DNA of 64,000 nt. It comes from Bacteroidota bacterium. Its GTDB lineage: Bacteria > Bacteroidota > Bacteroidia > Bacteroidales > B39-G9. Positions 45,155-54,971 of this stretch are shown here, one piece after another. Within the stretch, counting starts at the first letter, position 1, and every line of letters begins with the position of its first letter. The stretch spans positions 1 to 64,000 of the forward strand of contig JADFUR010000004.1 in assembly GCA_015222055.1 (NCBI GenBank), in the 5' to 3' direction. A program made the translations under genes and the position numbers. The notes beneath the pieces were generated by a model. It did not search any database and was not told the DNA's origin. It saw only the letters and a list, made by a program, of their open reading frames with translations.

Positions 45155-47569
45155 ATGAAAAATTTAAAAAACATTTTGGGATTAGTAGTTTTGCTATTAT
45201 TAGCACAATTAGCTAAATCTCAAGAAAATATATCTATTGCAGAAAAACAATCTTTTAACCCAGAAAGTACAATTGATTTTCAGAATTACAATAAACATTT
45301 ATTTGCAAATGTCCTTTTAAAAAAAGTAAATAGTTTGAGAGTACGAAAAGGCGGTGAGAAATTGTCTTTAAATGATGTTTTGATAAAAATTTCTCAAGAT
45401 CAGGCTTTTTACATGTCTAATGTTGGACAAGTTTCACATGAGCAAACAAACAAAAATAAAAAGACCTATCAACTCCGGTCGATATATTATGGAGGCTCTA
45501 AAAATATTGAAGAGATTGTTCTTAAAGTTCCTATAAAAAATGGGAAAACTATTTATACTTATAAACGTGTAGCCGATGATATAGTATTTAAGATATACTC
45601 GAACAAAAATAATTTTAGCGAATTAATTAATTTTAAATATAACTTTATAGGTATTGGCTCAGATGTGGATAAAAAGGGCAAACAACTTTTTGTTTCTATT
45701 ATTTTAGGAAACTATAATTCCCTTAATGATGGTGCAAAAAGGCGGAATGAATTGGAAGCACCATTTACATTAAAAAAGCATGGTTTATTATCGTATGATA
45801 AAAAGCTGTGTAAAAAATGTTCTAATTTTAAAAATATAGAAGATTTACAAAAAGGTTTATATGTAAAAAATAATAAAATATTTTTCAATAGGGATAAGTT
45901 AAAAGGGCTTAAAAAAATTATAAATCAACCAAAAGATGCTATTTCTGTTGATTTTGTACAAAAAGCCCAATATGTTAGTAACGGAAATAATATTGTTGAT
46001 AATAACTTATTTAATAGAGGTATATTATTGGGAAAAGTTTACAGTAAAAAATTATATAAAAATTTCCCATCTAAAAAAAAATTAAAAAATAGCAATAAGG
46101 TAGATGTTGAATTGGGAGATATGCCCCCAATTAAAGGAGATTATGAATTAAATTTATTGCTTATCAAAGACAATCATGTATGTAAAAACATTAAACCATC
46201 TTATGTTATTTTTCCAGATAGTGCTGAGTATATTGACGATGTCGGCCTTTTAGCAGATACGATAACAACTGATAATATCTCAAATTATATTCCCAAGGCA
46301 AGCACAGAAATATTGCATTTCAAAATACCTTTTAAAAAGAATAAATACAGTTATAAAAAAACAGATATTGAGCCATTTATAAAATCATTAAACATACCCG
46401 ATTTTAATATTGATGAGATTAATTTATATGCCTATTCATCAATTGAAGGTTCTGAGCAAGGAAATATAATTCTTCAGCAAAAACGTGGCAAAAGCATAGT
46501 TGAAGCATTAAATAGAGAAGGAAGACATAATATTAAAATAAATATAAAGGCAGGTTATAATTGGGAGCAATTTAAAGAGGATATTACAAAAACAAAATAT
46601 AATTTTCTTGCTACAACAACATTGCAAAAAGCAAGAGATTATATTAAAAGTAAAAATTTGGGAGATTCTCTTGAATTTATTTTGTCGAAGCAGCGTTATG
46701 CTAAAATTGATATGAAAGTAACTTACAAAATTGCCGGTAAAGACGAACAACAATTTGTTTTATATAAGTTTAATAAGGCTGTTAAAAAAGACAATTTGTC
46801 TGAAGCCCTATCAATTCAGAAATACATCTTTAAACAAATTATAAATAAAAAATACACATCCGTAGCAATAGATAATCAATCGATTCCTTCCACAACAAAA
46901 ATGGCAGGCTTGTTAATGAATAAGTTATGGCTTGAAGTCTACAAAAATAATAAAACATTAGAGTCTTGTAAATCAGATATATATAAATTGTATGAATTAA
47001 GCTCCTCAAATAATTATATCTATTTCAACAAAACATTTTGTGATATAATGTTTAATAATTTTGATGACAAAAATAGTGTTGCACAAATTCGAAATAGTAT
47101 ACGGAATTTATATCTTTCAAATTTTTCAAAAGAGACAACTGATGCATTAAACTTAAAACTTCAATTTAAAATTATAAGCGAAAATTCTAATAAATTAATT
47201 ATTAATGAAAGTTTAAGCATAATTAAAAATATTATTGATATTAAGAATATTGATATGAACAATTCATTAAATTTATCATATTTTTTTATCACTAATAAAG
47301 ATTATGCTTTTGCAATTACACTCCTAGAACGTTTTATATATAAAAATGATGTAAGTGAAAATTTGTTGTTTACATATATTTCTCTTTGCAGTCATTTTGA
47401 AGATAGAATTAGCACCCGGAATTTTGAACTTGCTTTAAAAAAAGCATGCAATATCAATAAAAATAGATATTGTAAATTGTTTGATGGCAAAAAATTATCG
47501 TTTCAAATATTTGAAAATTTAAAAATTAAACAACAATATTTAAAAGCATGTGAAGAGATTAAGAGGTGA
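45155..47569 (+). CDS. Exported CAP/SCP-like protein with OmpA-like segment
   Basis: A signal peptide (to about residue 22, AKSQ) is followed by a CAP/SCP-like domain: VLLKKVNSLRVRKGGEKLSLNDVL..QAFYMSNVGQVSH (~50-105), with the His in the expected place, and FIGIGSDV further on. Around residues 405-470 LHFKIPFKKNK, INLYAYSSIEGSEQGNIILQQKRGKSIVEAL resembles an OmpA-like peptidoglycan-binding fold. The C-terminal ~250 residues are helical, perhaps TPR-like. 804 residues in total. Probably periplasmic; function unknown. Confidence 0.72.
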   Translation: MKNLKNILGLVVLLLLAQLAKSQENISIAEKQSFNPESTIDFQNYNKHLFANVLLKKVNSLRVRKGGEKLSLNDVLIKISQDQAFYMSNVGQVSHEQTNKNKKTYQLRSIYYGGSKNIEEIVLKVPIKNGKTIYTYKRVADDIVFKIYSNKNNFSELINFKYNFIGIGSDVDKKGKQLFVSIILGNYNSLNDGAKRRNELEAPFTLKKHGLLSYDKKLCKKCSNFKNIEDLQKGLYVKNNKIFFNRDKLKGLKKIINQPKDAISVDFVQKAQYVSNGNNIVDNNLFNRGILLGKVYSKKLYKNFPSKKKLKNSNKVDVELGDMPPIKGDYELNLLLIKDNHVCKNIKPSYVIFPDSAEYIDDVGLLADTITTDNISNYIPKASTEILHFKIPFKKNKYSYKKTDIEPFIKSLNIPDFNIDEINLYAYSSIEGSEQGNIILQQKRGKSIVEALNREGRHNIKINIKAGYNWEQFKEDITKTKYNFLATTTLQKARDYIKSKNLGDSLEFILSKQRYAKIDMKVTYKIAGKDEQQFVLYKFNKAVKKDNLSEALSIQKYIFKQIINKKYTSVAIDNQSIPSTTKMAGLLMNKLWLEVYKNNKTLESCKSDIYKLYELSSSNNYIYFNKTFCDIMFNNFDDKNSVAQIRNSIRNLYLSNFSKETTDALNLKLQFKIISENSNKLIINESLSIIKNIIDIKNIDMNNSLNLSYFFITNKDYAFAITLLERFIYKNDVSENLLFTYISLCSHFEDRISTRNFELALKKACNINKNRYCKLFDGKKLSFQIFENLKIKQQYLKACEEIKR

Positions 47570-47686
47570 TTATTTTTTCGGTTCTTGAATAAGTATAAAA
47601 GTTATTAATTAATTATTCGGGTTTTTAATTTTAAATATCAAACTTTTTTTTATTTTTGTATGTTATATTTAACAAGGTAAAATAAA

Positions 47687-49270
47687 ATGAATTTTTTAAA
47701 AAAATATTGGAAAGAACAACCACTAATGTTTATAGTAATTATTGCATTAGTGTTAAGAATTATTTCTGTCGTTTTTTCACAAGGTTATGGAATGCACGAC
47801 GATCATTTTTTGGTTATAGAGGCATCTCAATCATGGGTTGATGGATCGGATTATAACAACTGGCTACCAAGTAGTCAGCGTATGATAAATCCTGATGTAG
47901 AACCTGTACCTGAAGGACATAGTTTTTTTTATGTTGGTTTACATTTTTTAATATTTAAGTTATTACAGGCACTTGGTATTTTCTCGCCAATTATTAAAAT
48001 GTATATTATTCGATTTTTACATGCATTATTTTCCTTACTTGTAATTACATATTCATATAAAATAACAGAAAAATTATCTAATCAAAAAGCAGCTAAGCAG
48101 GTTGGTTTATTGTTAGCAATGCTCTGGTTTATGCCTTTTTTGAGTGTTCATAATCTTGTTGGAGTAGTATGTATTCCTTTTCTGCTTATAGGCACATGGT
48201 TAATAGTTAATTCTGACACCAAAAAAAATATTCTATTTCAATATTTGCTTGCAGGATTAATAATGGGTATTGGTTTTTCTGTGCGTTTTCAAACTAGTTT
48301 ATTTATTGGCGGTGTAGGTTTAGTTTTGCTGTTTCAAAAAAAGTGGAAAGAAGCCATTATTTTTGGTATAGGTTCTGTTTTATCAATTATTGCAATTCAA
48401 GGTATTGTTGATCTTTTTATTTGGGGACGTCCGTTTGCCGAACTAACAGAATATATTAAATATAATATTGCTCACAAAACAGATTATGGTACAAATCGTT
48501 GGTATATGTATTTTTTGGTTTTAATGGGAATTATTATTCCTCCTGTTGGTATCTTTTTGTTTTTTGGTTGGTTCCGAACATGGAAAAAATACACTATCCT
48601 TTTTTTACCGAGTTTTATATTCTTTTTATTTCACACGCTATTTCCAAACAAGCAAGAACGTTTTATTTTAACAATTGTACCATTTGTTATAATTGCAGGC
48701 TTTATTGGATGGAATGAATTTGCTGATAAATCGAAATTTTGGAATCATCACAAAAAATTATTAAAAGCATGTTTTGTTTTTTTCTGGACAATTAATTTTT
48801 TGGTTTTACCTTTTGTTACAACTGCCTATAGTAAAAAATCGAGAGTAGAATCAATGGTGTATCTTTCAAGATATAAAGATATTAATTCATTAATTTGTGA
48901 GGATTCTAACAGAAGTGGCGTAACAATGTTACCTATGTTTTATTTGGGTCAGTGGATTGATGTGTATAACATACCAAAGTATGAGAATTCCGATACTACA
49001 AAGATGCCTAATTTCGAAAAAATATCAGGTCACATAAAATCTGTTAATACACCAAAATATATTAAGCAATTTTGCAAAAAAAAGCAACCAAATTTTGTTT
49101 TGTTTTTTGATGATAATAATCTTGAAAAAAGAGTAGCAGAGATAAAAAAATATTATCCAAAATTAACTTACGAGACTACAATTCAACCAAGTTTTGTCGA
49201 TAGAGTAATGCGTAAGTTAAACCCTTCAAATGTAAATCAGATAATTTATATTTATAAAATAAATTTATGA
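47687..49270 (+). CDS. Membrane glycosyltransferase, ALG9/PIG-B (GT22)-like
   Basis: This 527-residue protein has about ten membrane segments. GMHDDHFLVIEASQSW near residue 31 corresponds to the first-loop Asp/Glu motif of GT-C enzymes, and HTLFPNKQERFILTIVPF matches the H.EKRF segment of the ALG9/PIG-B family. It should move mannose or another sugar from a polyprenyl-phosphate donor at the outer face of the inner membrane. The acceptor is unknown. Confidence 0.8.
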   Translation: MNFLKKYWKEQPLMFIVIIALVLRIISVVFSQGYGMHDDHFLVIEASQSWVDGSDYNNWLPSSQRMINPDVEPVPEGHSFFYVGLHFLIFKLLQALGIFSPIIKMYIIRFLHALFSLLVITYSYKITEKLSNQKAAKQVGLLLAMLWFMPFLSVHNLVGVVCIPFLLIGTWLIVNSDTKKNILFQYLLAGLIMGIGFSVRFQTSLFIGGVGLVLLFQKKWKEAIIFGIGSVLSIIAIQGIVDLFIWGRPFAELTEYIKYNIAHKTDYGTNRWYMYFLVLMGIIIPPVGIFLFFGWFRTWKKYTILFLPSFIFFLFHTLFPNKQERFILTIVPFVIIAGFIGWNEFADKSKFWNHHKKLLKACFVFFWTINFLVLPFVTTAYSKKSRVESMVYLSRYKDINSLICEDSNRSGVTMLPMFYLGQWIDVYNIPKYENSDTTKMPNFEKISGHIKSVNTPKYIKQFCKKKQPNFVLFFDDNNLEKRVAEIKKYYPKLTYETTIQPSFVDRVMRKLNPSNVNQIIYIYKINL

Positions 49271-49280
49271 TATTGATTTA

Positions 49281-50000
49281 ATGCAAAAAATATTTTTACT
49301 CATTCTTTTATTTTTCACTGTAAATAGTTGTAAAAAAGATAATTGTATTTTAAATTCAGGAAAGCTGGTTAAAAAGGAATTTATTCTTGATGATTTTTCA
49401 CAACTTGAAATTAATAAATATTTTAATGTCTATATTACCGACGATACAATAAATAAAATTGTTATTGAAGGTGGAGAAAATTTATTAGAAAATATTGAGA
49501 CACAAATTCAAAATTCAATATTAACCCTTAAAAACAACAACAAATCTTATTGGCTTAAAAAGTATGATAAAATTAATATATATTTATCAACAAGCTCATT
49601 AACGCATATTACCATTAACGAACCATCTACTCTTTTTTCTACAAATTGTATAAAAAGAAATTCTTTTGGCATTGAAGTGCGAGCCGATATAGCCAAAGTA
49701 AATGTGAATGTTGATTGTAATAATTTTTCTTTAACAATATATGATAGTACCGGTGATTATGTTGTAAAAGGAAGTACAAAAGAATGTTTTATTTATTCTC
49801 GAGGAACTTCTCTTATTCATGCAGATAGCTTGTTTTCAAATAATATGGAAATAATAAATTGTTCTGCTTGCGATGCTTTTATTAATGTAAACAAAAAATT
49901 AATTTACAATATTATTAGAAAAGGTAATATTTATTATTTAGGCGATGCCGATGATATAAAAGGAGAGGTCTCTTCATCAGGGAAATTGATAAAATTATAA
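49281..50000 (+). CDS. DUF2807 (head GIN domain) lipoprotein
   Basis: A lipobox at TVNSC (Cys17) marks a lipoprotein. The body shows the DUF2807 right-handed beta-helix pattern: FSQLEINKYFNVYITDD, VIEGGENLLENIETQI, then short strands (SLTHITINEPSTL) in ladder fashion. 239 residues. It lies 10 bp after the glycosyltransferase gene and 6 bp before the next gene, so the three form an operon. Adhesin or scaffold roles have been suggested for the family without proof. Confidence 0.83.
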   Translation: MQKIFLLILLFFTVNSCKKDNCILNSGKLVKKEFILDDFSQLEINKYFNVYITDDTINKIVIEGGENLLENIETQIQNSILTLKNNNKSYWLKKYDKINIYLSTSSLTHITINEPSTLFSTNCIKRNSFGIEVRADIAKVNVNVDCNNFSLTIYDSTGDYVVKGSTKECFIYSRGTSLIHADSLFSNNMEIINCSACDAFINVNKKLIYNIIRKGNIYYLGDADDIKGEVSSSGKLIKL

Positions 50001-50006
50001 TTTCAT

Positions 50007-51119
50007 ATGAGAGGTAAAAAAATAATTATTTTTATATTCTTAATAATTTTTTGTGATAATGTTTATTCACAATCCAAAAATGTTTTTTTTGAGGATATCA
50101 ATTTTGAATTTAATTATCATAACGGATTTTTATATGCACACCATCCTTCAATTGCTTATTTAACGCAGAGTTATATAAATGGCTTCGACATTAAGATTGG
50201 AAAGTCAACAAATGGAGATCATCTTTGGGAACAATTGTATCGTTATCCAGAAATAGGAATAGGCTTTTATAATTCAAACTTAGGAAATTCTGAAGTTTTA
50301 GGTAATGTTAATGCAATTTATTCATATATCAATTTGCCAATTATTAAAAATAATAAAATAAGGTTTGATTATAATTTTGCATTTGGGATTTCTTATTTAC
50401 AAAAATGTTTTAATACTAGTGATAACTATAATAACCTTGCCATAGGTTCTAAAGTGAATGTCTATCTTAATTTTGGTTTCGATTTTAAATTAAAACTTTT
50501 AAAACAATTATATCTAATAACTGGATTGGAGTATACTCATTTCTCAAATGGAGCTGTGAAAAAACCAAATCTCGGACTAAATTTAATAACTTGCCAAACC
50601 GGATTACAATATTTTTTAAATGATAATGATAAAGAATTAATCCACAATAAAATTCCTAATTTTGAAAAAAGAAATGAATATTCAGTTATTTTATCAGGAG
50701 GAATTAAACAAATAGCACCTCCGGGAGGCAAAACATATCCAGTGTCGTCAGCTTCGTTTAATGCATATAGGTATTTGAATTTAAAACATAAGATAGGTTT
50801 AGGAATTGATATATTTTACGACAGTTCAATTGATATGTTTTTAAAAATGAATAATAACGGCACCCTTAATGACATAGAAAATAAAAAAAATGATTTATAT
50901 AGTACAGGGATTCATTTGTCACATGATTTAGTTTTTAACAAGTTGTCCCTAACAACTCAATTGGGATATTATTTATATTCAACAATTGATAGGGATTTTT
51001 ATAGTAGGTTAGGTTTTAAATATAAATTTTCTGAACATTTTTTTGCAAATTTAACCTTGAAAACTCATTGGGGAAGGGCTGATTTTATTGAATTTGGTTT
51101 AGGCTATTTTTTCAATTGA
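50007..51119 (+). CDS. Lipid A 3-O-deacylase-like outer-membrane protein (PagL-type)
   Basis: A signal peptide ends near YSQ. The active-site pattern of PagL-type deacylases is clear at EYTHFSNGAVKKPNLGLN, with catalytic His178 and Ser180. Strand-rich barrel segments before and after end at LGYFFN. At 370 residues it is roughly twice PagL; in Bacteroidota the acyloxyacyl-hydrolase-type members are this size, with an extra barrel. It would trim an acyl chain from lipid A at the outer membrane. The operon partner is a GT-C glycosyltransferase, suggesting a cell-surface theme. Confidence 0.8.
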   Translation: MRGKKIIIFIFLIIFCDNVYSQSKNVFFEDINFEFNYHNGFLYAHHPSIAYLTQSYINGFDIKIGKSTNGDHLWEQLYRYPEIGIGFYNSNLGNSEVLGNVNAIYSYINLPIIKNNKIRFDYNFAFGISYLQKCFNTSDNYNNLAIGSKVNVYLNFGFDFKLKLLKQLYLITGLEYTHFSNGAVKKPNLGLNLITCQTGLQYFLNDNDKELIHNKIPNFEKRNEYSVILSGGIKQIAPPGGKTYPVSSASFNAYRYLNLKHKIGLGIDIFYDSSIDMFLKMNNNGTLNDIENKKNDLYSTGIHLSHDLVFNKLSLTTQLGYYLYSTIDRDFYSRLGFKYKFSEHFFANLTLKTHWGRADFIEFGLGYFFN

Positions 51120-51197
51120 AATTTAAAACGTAAAATAATATGAAAATATAAAAAAAAATTATATTTTTATATTCGTAAAAAATAATATTAAGAAGAC

Positions 51198-51773
51198 ATG
51201 AATGGTAGTAGTAGTTTAAATTTCATTAAAACAGTTTTGTCATTACACGATGAAATGGCAACAAATGGATTCTCATTAGTATACGAAGGAGAATTTAGTC
51301 ATCAAATTATGAAGATGTTTACTTCAATGGCTGAAAAAGATATGGATAAAAGCAATGAAGAAAAAGCTGTTAAGCGAAAAGTTTTTCATGTGATGGTTGA
51401 ATGTCTTCAAAATATGACAAAACATTCAGATGATTATGATGCCGATGATGGTATAGGTAATGGTCTTTTTATTGTTGGAAAAAAAGAAGGTGTGTGGAAT
51501 GTTATTACTGCAAATAAAATTAATAAGGTTAAGATTGATGATTTGCGTTTAATGATTGACACAATTAATTCAATGACTAAAGAAGAATTAACAAAACTTT
51601 ATAAGAAGCAAATTAAAGAAGGAGTATTGTCGAAAAGGGGAGGTGCAGGTTTAGGATTAATTGATATTGCTCGTAAAACAGGGCAACAATTAGATTACCA
51701 GTTTTTGCCTTTAGATAATGATGATTTTTTCTTTTTGTTAAAAGTCAAGGTTCTGACCACTCAAAAAAAATAA
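51198..51773 (+). CDS. siaB: SiaB-family protein kinase (DUF6272)
   Basis: 191 residues with the GHKL-like fold seen in SiaB. MVECLQNMTKHSDDY is the ATP-binding N-box equivalent and RGGAGLGLIDIARKTG the G-rich lid. In Pseudomonas, SiaB phosphorylates SiaC and controls aggregation and c-di-GMP signalling. No SiaC or SiaA homologue is adjacent here. It ends at a strong bidirectional terminator. Confidence 0.85.
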   Translation: MNGSSSLNFIKTVLSLHDEMATNGFSLVYEGEFSHQIMKMFTSMAEKDMDKSNEEKAVKRKVFHVMVECLQNMTKHSDDYDADDGIGNGLFIVGKKEGVWNVITANKINKVKIDDLRLMIDTINSMTKEELTKLYKKQIKEGVLSKRGGAGLGLIDIARKTGQQLDYQFLPLDNDDFFFLLKVKVLTTQKK

Positions 51774-51801
51774 AAAAAAGCCGCTTTTAGCGGCTTTTTT
51801 T
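51773..51801. terminator. Bidirectional intrinsic terminator
   Basis: AAAAAAAGCCGC (51773-51784) pairs perfectly with GCGGCTTTTTTT (51790-51801) around a TTTTA loop. It sits between convergent genes and will work on both strands. Confidence 0.92.
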
Positions 51802-51828
51802 AATAACATAAGATCTCAGGTTAAAAAA

Positions 51829-52728
51829 TTATTTTGCTTTTGCCATCTTTTTAAAATCTTTCGCAAGTAAACCCTCTGGTTTTTTATCAGAAATCATGTG
51901 ATAGCTAAAATAATATAGTTTAGCATCATCTGCTCCAAGAATAGAGTTGTAGCAACGAGCTTTTCTTTTACTATGCTCAGGACCAACCTTATGTAAAATA
52001 ACCGCATTCTTGTCGTGACTGTCAACAACTTGTTTTATTTCATCTCTAGTAGCAATTTTAACTTTGTAAGGATATATTTTTTTAATTTTTGCTAAAGTGT
52101 TAACATCTTTTGATAAATCATTTTTAGTAACATATAATGTTTTATTATGTATGTTTGAGGTGTTCTTATTATAATATTTTATAATATTTGAAGATTTAAG
52201 TTCAGGATGTTCGCGTGTTAATTTTATATGACTCTGAAGAAAACGAATAATTAGTCCCATTTTATAATTATATACATCTTCTTCTACATCAACATAAGAA
52301 ACAGGAATCGAACATAAATCAGGCATTTGTTTAATAAATTTATAGTCTCCGCCCAATTCTAAGCTTAAAAAATTATATTGAGCTCTTGTTTTATCTTTAT
52401 TAAAATATAATTTATGAAAAATTACAAAAGAAAAAGCAGTATCCATGCGAACTCTTTCAAATTCATTTTTACCAAAGGTAACAAATTCATAATCAGTTAA
52501 ATCCCAATGATTTTTTACGGTCTCTTTAATTATACCGTTATATTCAAGCAAAGGATTGTTTTCTAAAACAATATATGTCTTAGTTTTAAAAAAATGCTCA
52601 ATTTGCTGATGTGTCCCAACTGTTTGTTGTGCAAAACTGTTGAAATTTAGAAGCATTATTACTAAAATTCCCAGACCGCTAATGAGCTTAGTGCTTTTTT
52701 TTAACTTATTATTTATACTTTTTTTCAT
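51829..52728 (-). CDS. Exported protein of unknown function
   Basis: 299 residues with a signal anchor or signal peptide (LISGLGILVIMLLNFNSFAQ). The mature part resembles conserved Bacteroidota hypothetical proteins (HFFKTKTYIVLENNPLLEYN, FVIFHKLYFNKDKTRAQYNFLSLELGG). No motif points to catalysis. It ends beside the terminator after siaB and lies 21 bp after the next gene, with which it may share a transcript. Confidence 0.65.
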   Translation of the reverse strand: MKKSINNKLKKSTKLISGLGILVIMLLNFNSFAQQTVGTHQQIEHFFKTKTYIVLENNPLLEYNGIIKETVKNHWDLTDYEFVTFGKNEFERVRMDTAFSFVIFHKLYFNKDKTRAQYNFLSLELGGDYKFIKQMPDLCSIPVSYVDVEEDVYNYKMGLIIRFLQSHIKLTREHPELKSSNIIKYYNKNTSNIHNKTLYVTKNDLSKDVNTLAKIKKIYPYKVKIATRDEIKQVVDSHDKNAVILHKVGPEHSKRKARCYNSILGADDAKLYYFSYHMISDKKPEGLLAKDFKKMAKAK

Positions 52729-52749
52729 AATAAATGTTTTTTGAGTTAA

Positions 52750-53430
52750 TTAATTTATAGGTAAATATAAGGGGTGTTTTTTATTGTATTTTCTTAAATA
52801 AATAAATTTTAATTGTTTTTGTTTCTTTTTTCTTAATGAATTATACTCGTCATAAAGTATTTCATCTTTCATTAACTGGATAAGAATATTCTTACAAGTA
52901 TACTCTAATATTTTTCCTGTTTCAAAGTCTAAAACATATTGATTTGTCTCAACATTTGATCTAGATGAAGGCTCTGTATTATAATAATTATTGTGATAGT
53001 AAGAATATGGGTTATATCTATTTTCATAAACTGTTATTGTGGCAACAAAATGACAGATGCTTCCAATAATAGGTATTCTGTTAAAGTCATTGCCCCAGTT
53101 AATATATAAAGTTCCGTTTCGGCAATATCCCCATATTTTATTTGTGAGCACTTCTTGTTTAAGTCTATATTTATCAATGTATTCAATTTTTTTGTTAAGT
53201 AAAAGTTTGTCGAAAAAATTTATATTGTGATAATTTATATTTGATATTATTTTTGATTTTGGAATAGGTCTATTTTGCTTTAATTGAAGAAAATTTAAGT
53301 ATATTCCATCTCTAAACTTAAAGTTTGGTGTATATTTAACCAATTTTGTTGTGTCATTTTGTGCGTTAAGTACCGTAATATTAACAAATATGCAGATAAT
53401 CAAATATTTAATGAAGCTAATTTTTTTCAT
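52750..53430 (-). CDS. Exported protein, possibly DUF6563-like
   Basis: A signal peptide (MKKISFIKYLIICIFVNITVLNAQ) precedes ~200 residues with KFRDGIYLNFLQLKQNRPIP, the opening seen in DUF6563-type Bacteroidota proteins, then IWGYCRNGTLYINWGNDFNRIPIIGSICHFVATI and a Tyr/Asn-rich stretch (RYNPYSYYHNNYY). Function unknown. It sits upstream of another exported unknown on the same strand. Confidence 0.62.
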   Translation of the reverse strand: MKKISFIKYLIICIFVNITVLNAQNDTTKLVKYTPNFKFRDGIYLNFLQLKQNRPIPKSKIISNINYHNINFFDKLLLNKKIEYIDKYRLKQEVLTNKIWGYCRNGTLYINWGNDFNRIPIIGSICHFVATITVYENRYNPYSYYHNNYYNTEPSSRSNVETNQYVLDFETGKILEYTCKNILIQLMKDEILYDEYNSLRKKKQKQLKFIYLRKYNKKHPLYLPIN

Positions 53431-53538
53431 TTATTCAGGATAATTTTAAAAATAAATATAATAAAAAATCACAAAACAGACTAATTTTATTGTAAATTGA
53501 TTTATTTTTACTTTGTAAAAATCTAAAAATATTATAAT

Positions 53539-54807
53539 ATGAATACAGTTATTAATATAAAAATTGGACAAATTATTACCGAATGGTTAATTAAATTAGG
53601 TATTAGTGATAATTTTGTGACGCCAATAAGATTTATTATCATGCTGACAATTGTCATTTTATTTGCATTTTTTGCTTATATTATAACAGAAAAAATAATA
53701 GTAAAATTTATTGCAAGATTTGTAAAGAAAAGTAAAAATAAATGGGATGATATTTTATATGAGAGAAAAGTTTTTAGACGAATAGCTCAAATTGCACCAG
53801 TACTTGTAGTTTATTATGCCATAGTAACATTTTTAGTCGACTATCCTTCAATAGTTTCTGTTGCGAAATCAGTCATTTACATCTATCTTATTATTATGGG
53901 TGTAGCTATAATGAATGTATTTTTCGATACAATTTATCAAATTTATGCAAATACAACAATTGCAAGGAATCGACCTATAAAAGGATTGATTCAATCGACA
54001 AAAATATTTATTTATTTTAGTGCAATAATATTGATATTATCAATCTTGTTAGGAAAATCGCCAAAATCTCTTTTGGCTGGTTTAGGTGCATTAGCAGCTG
54101 TTCTTATGTTGGTCTTTAAAGACACTATTCTAGGTTTTGTTTCCAGTATTCAACTTTCGGCAAATGATATGGTAAAAGTTGGTGATTGGATATCAATGCC
54201 TTCACATCATTCCGATGGTGTTGTTACTGAAATAAATCTTAATACCGTTAAGGTACAAAATTGGGATAAAACAATTAGTACCATACCTACTTATGCATTG
54301 GTTTCAGAATCGTTCAATAATTGGAAAGGAATGGAGGAATCGGGAGGCCGAAGAATTAAACGTTCAATTAATATTGATATGAAAAGTGTTAAGTTTTGCT
54401 CTAAAGAGATGCTTATCAAATTTCAAAAGATTAAATTGTTAAGCTCATATATTATAGAAAAACAAAGCAAGTTTGATGATTATAATAAAAGCAACAAAGT
54501 TGATGACTCAACTCTTGTTAATGGAAGAAGATTAACAAATATTGGTGTTTTTAGAAAGTATGTAGAAGAATATTTAAAACAAGAGCCTAATATACATAAC
54601 GATATGACTTTTTTAGTTAGACAATTACAACCTACTGAAAAAGGCATCCCTCTTGAGATATATGTTTTTAGTAAAAGTCAGGAATGGTCTAAATATGAAG
54701 AAATTCAAGCAAATATTTTTGACCATGTATTGGCAATTATTTCTGAATTTGATTTAAATATTTTTCAAAATCCTACAGGAAGTGATTTTCAAAAAATTAT
54801 TAAGTAA
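53539..54807 (+). CDS. MscS-family mechanosensitive channel, YbdG-like
   Basis: 422 residues with about five membrane segments. The pore helix is SLLAGLGALAAVLMLVFKDTILGFVSSIQLSANDMVKVGDWI, followed by the MscS beta-domain (HHSDGVVTEINLNTVKVQNWDKTISTIPTYALVS). The extended N-terminus and C-terminal domain with EVYVF-like LEIYVFSKSQEW place it with YbdG/MscM, which helps cells tolerate mild hypo-osmotic shock. Confidence 0.93.
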   Translation: MNTVINIKIGQIITEWLIKLGISDNFVTPIRFIIMLTIVILFAFFAYIITEKIIVKFIARFVKKSKNKWDDILYERKVFRRIAQIAPVLVVYYAIVTFLVDYPSIVSVAKSVIYIYLIIMGVAIMNVFFDTIYQIYANTTIARNRPIKGLIQSTKIFIYFSAIILILSILLGKSPKSLLAGLGALAAVLMLVFKDTILGFVSSIQLSANDMVKVGDWISMPSHHSDGVVTEINLNTVKVQNWDKTISTIPTYALVSESFNNWKGMEESGGRRIKRSINIDMKSVKFCSKEMLIKFQKIKLLSSYIIEKQSKFDDYNKSNKVDDSTLVNGRRLTNIGVFRKYVEEYLKQEPNIHNDMTFLVRQLQPTEKGIPLEIYVFSKSQEWSKYEEIQANIFDHVLAIISEFDLNIFQNPTGSDFQKIIK

Positions 54808-54971
54808 TTATTTCCATTAAGATAAAATGCTTAAATTTGTATCGTTAATTACAATATAGTAATTTAACTTTCGTTAAAAATTATGTTTAAATAAGAGAGT
54901 GAAATATTTTAGAACATAATTTTTATTTATAATTATTATTCTTCATTTAAATTAAAAAAATATATTTAATT

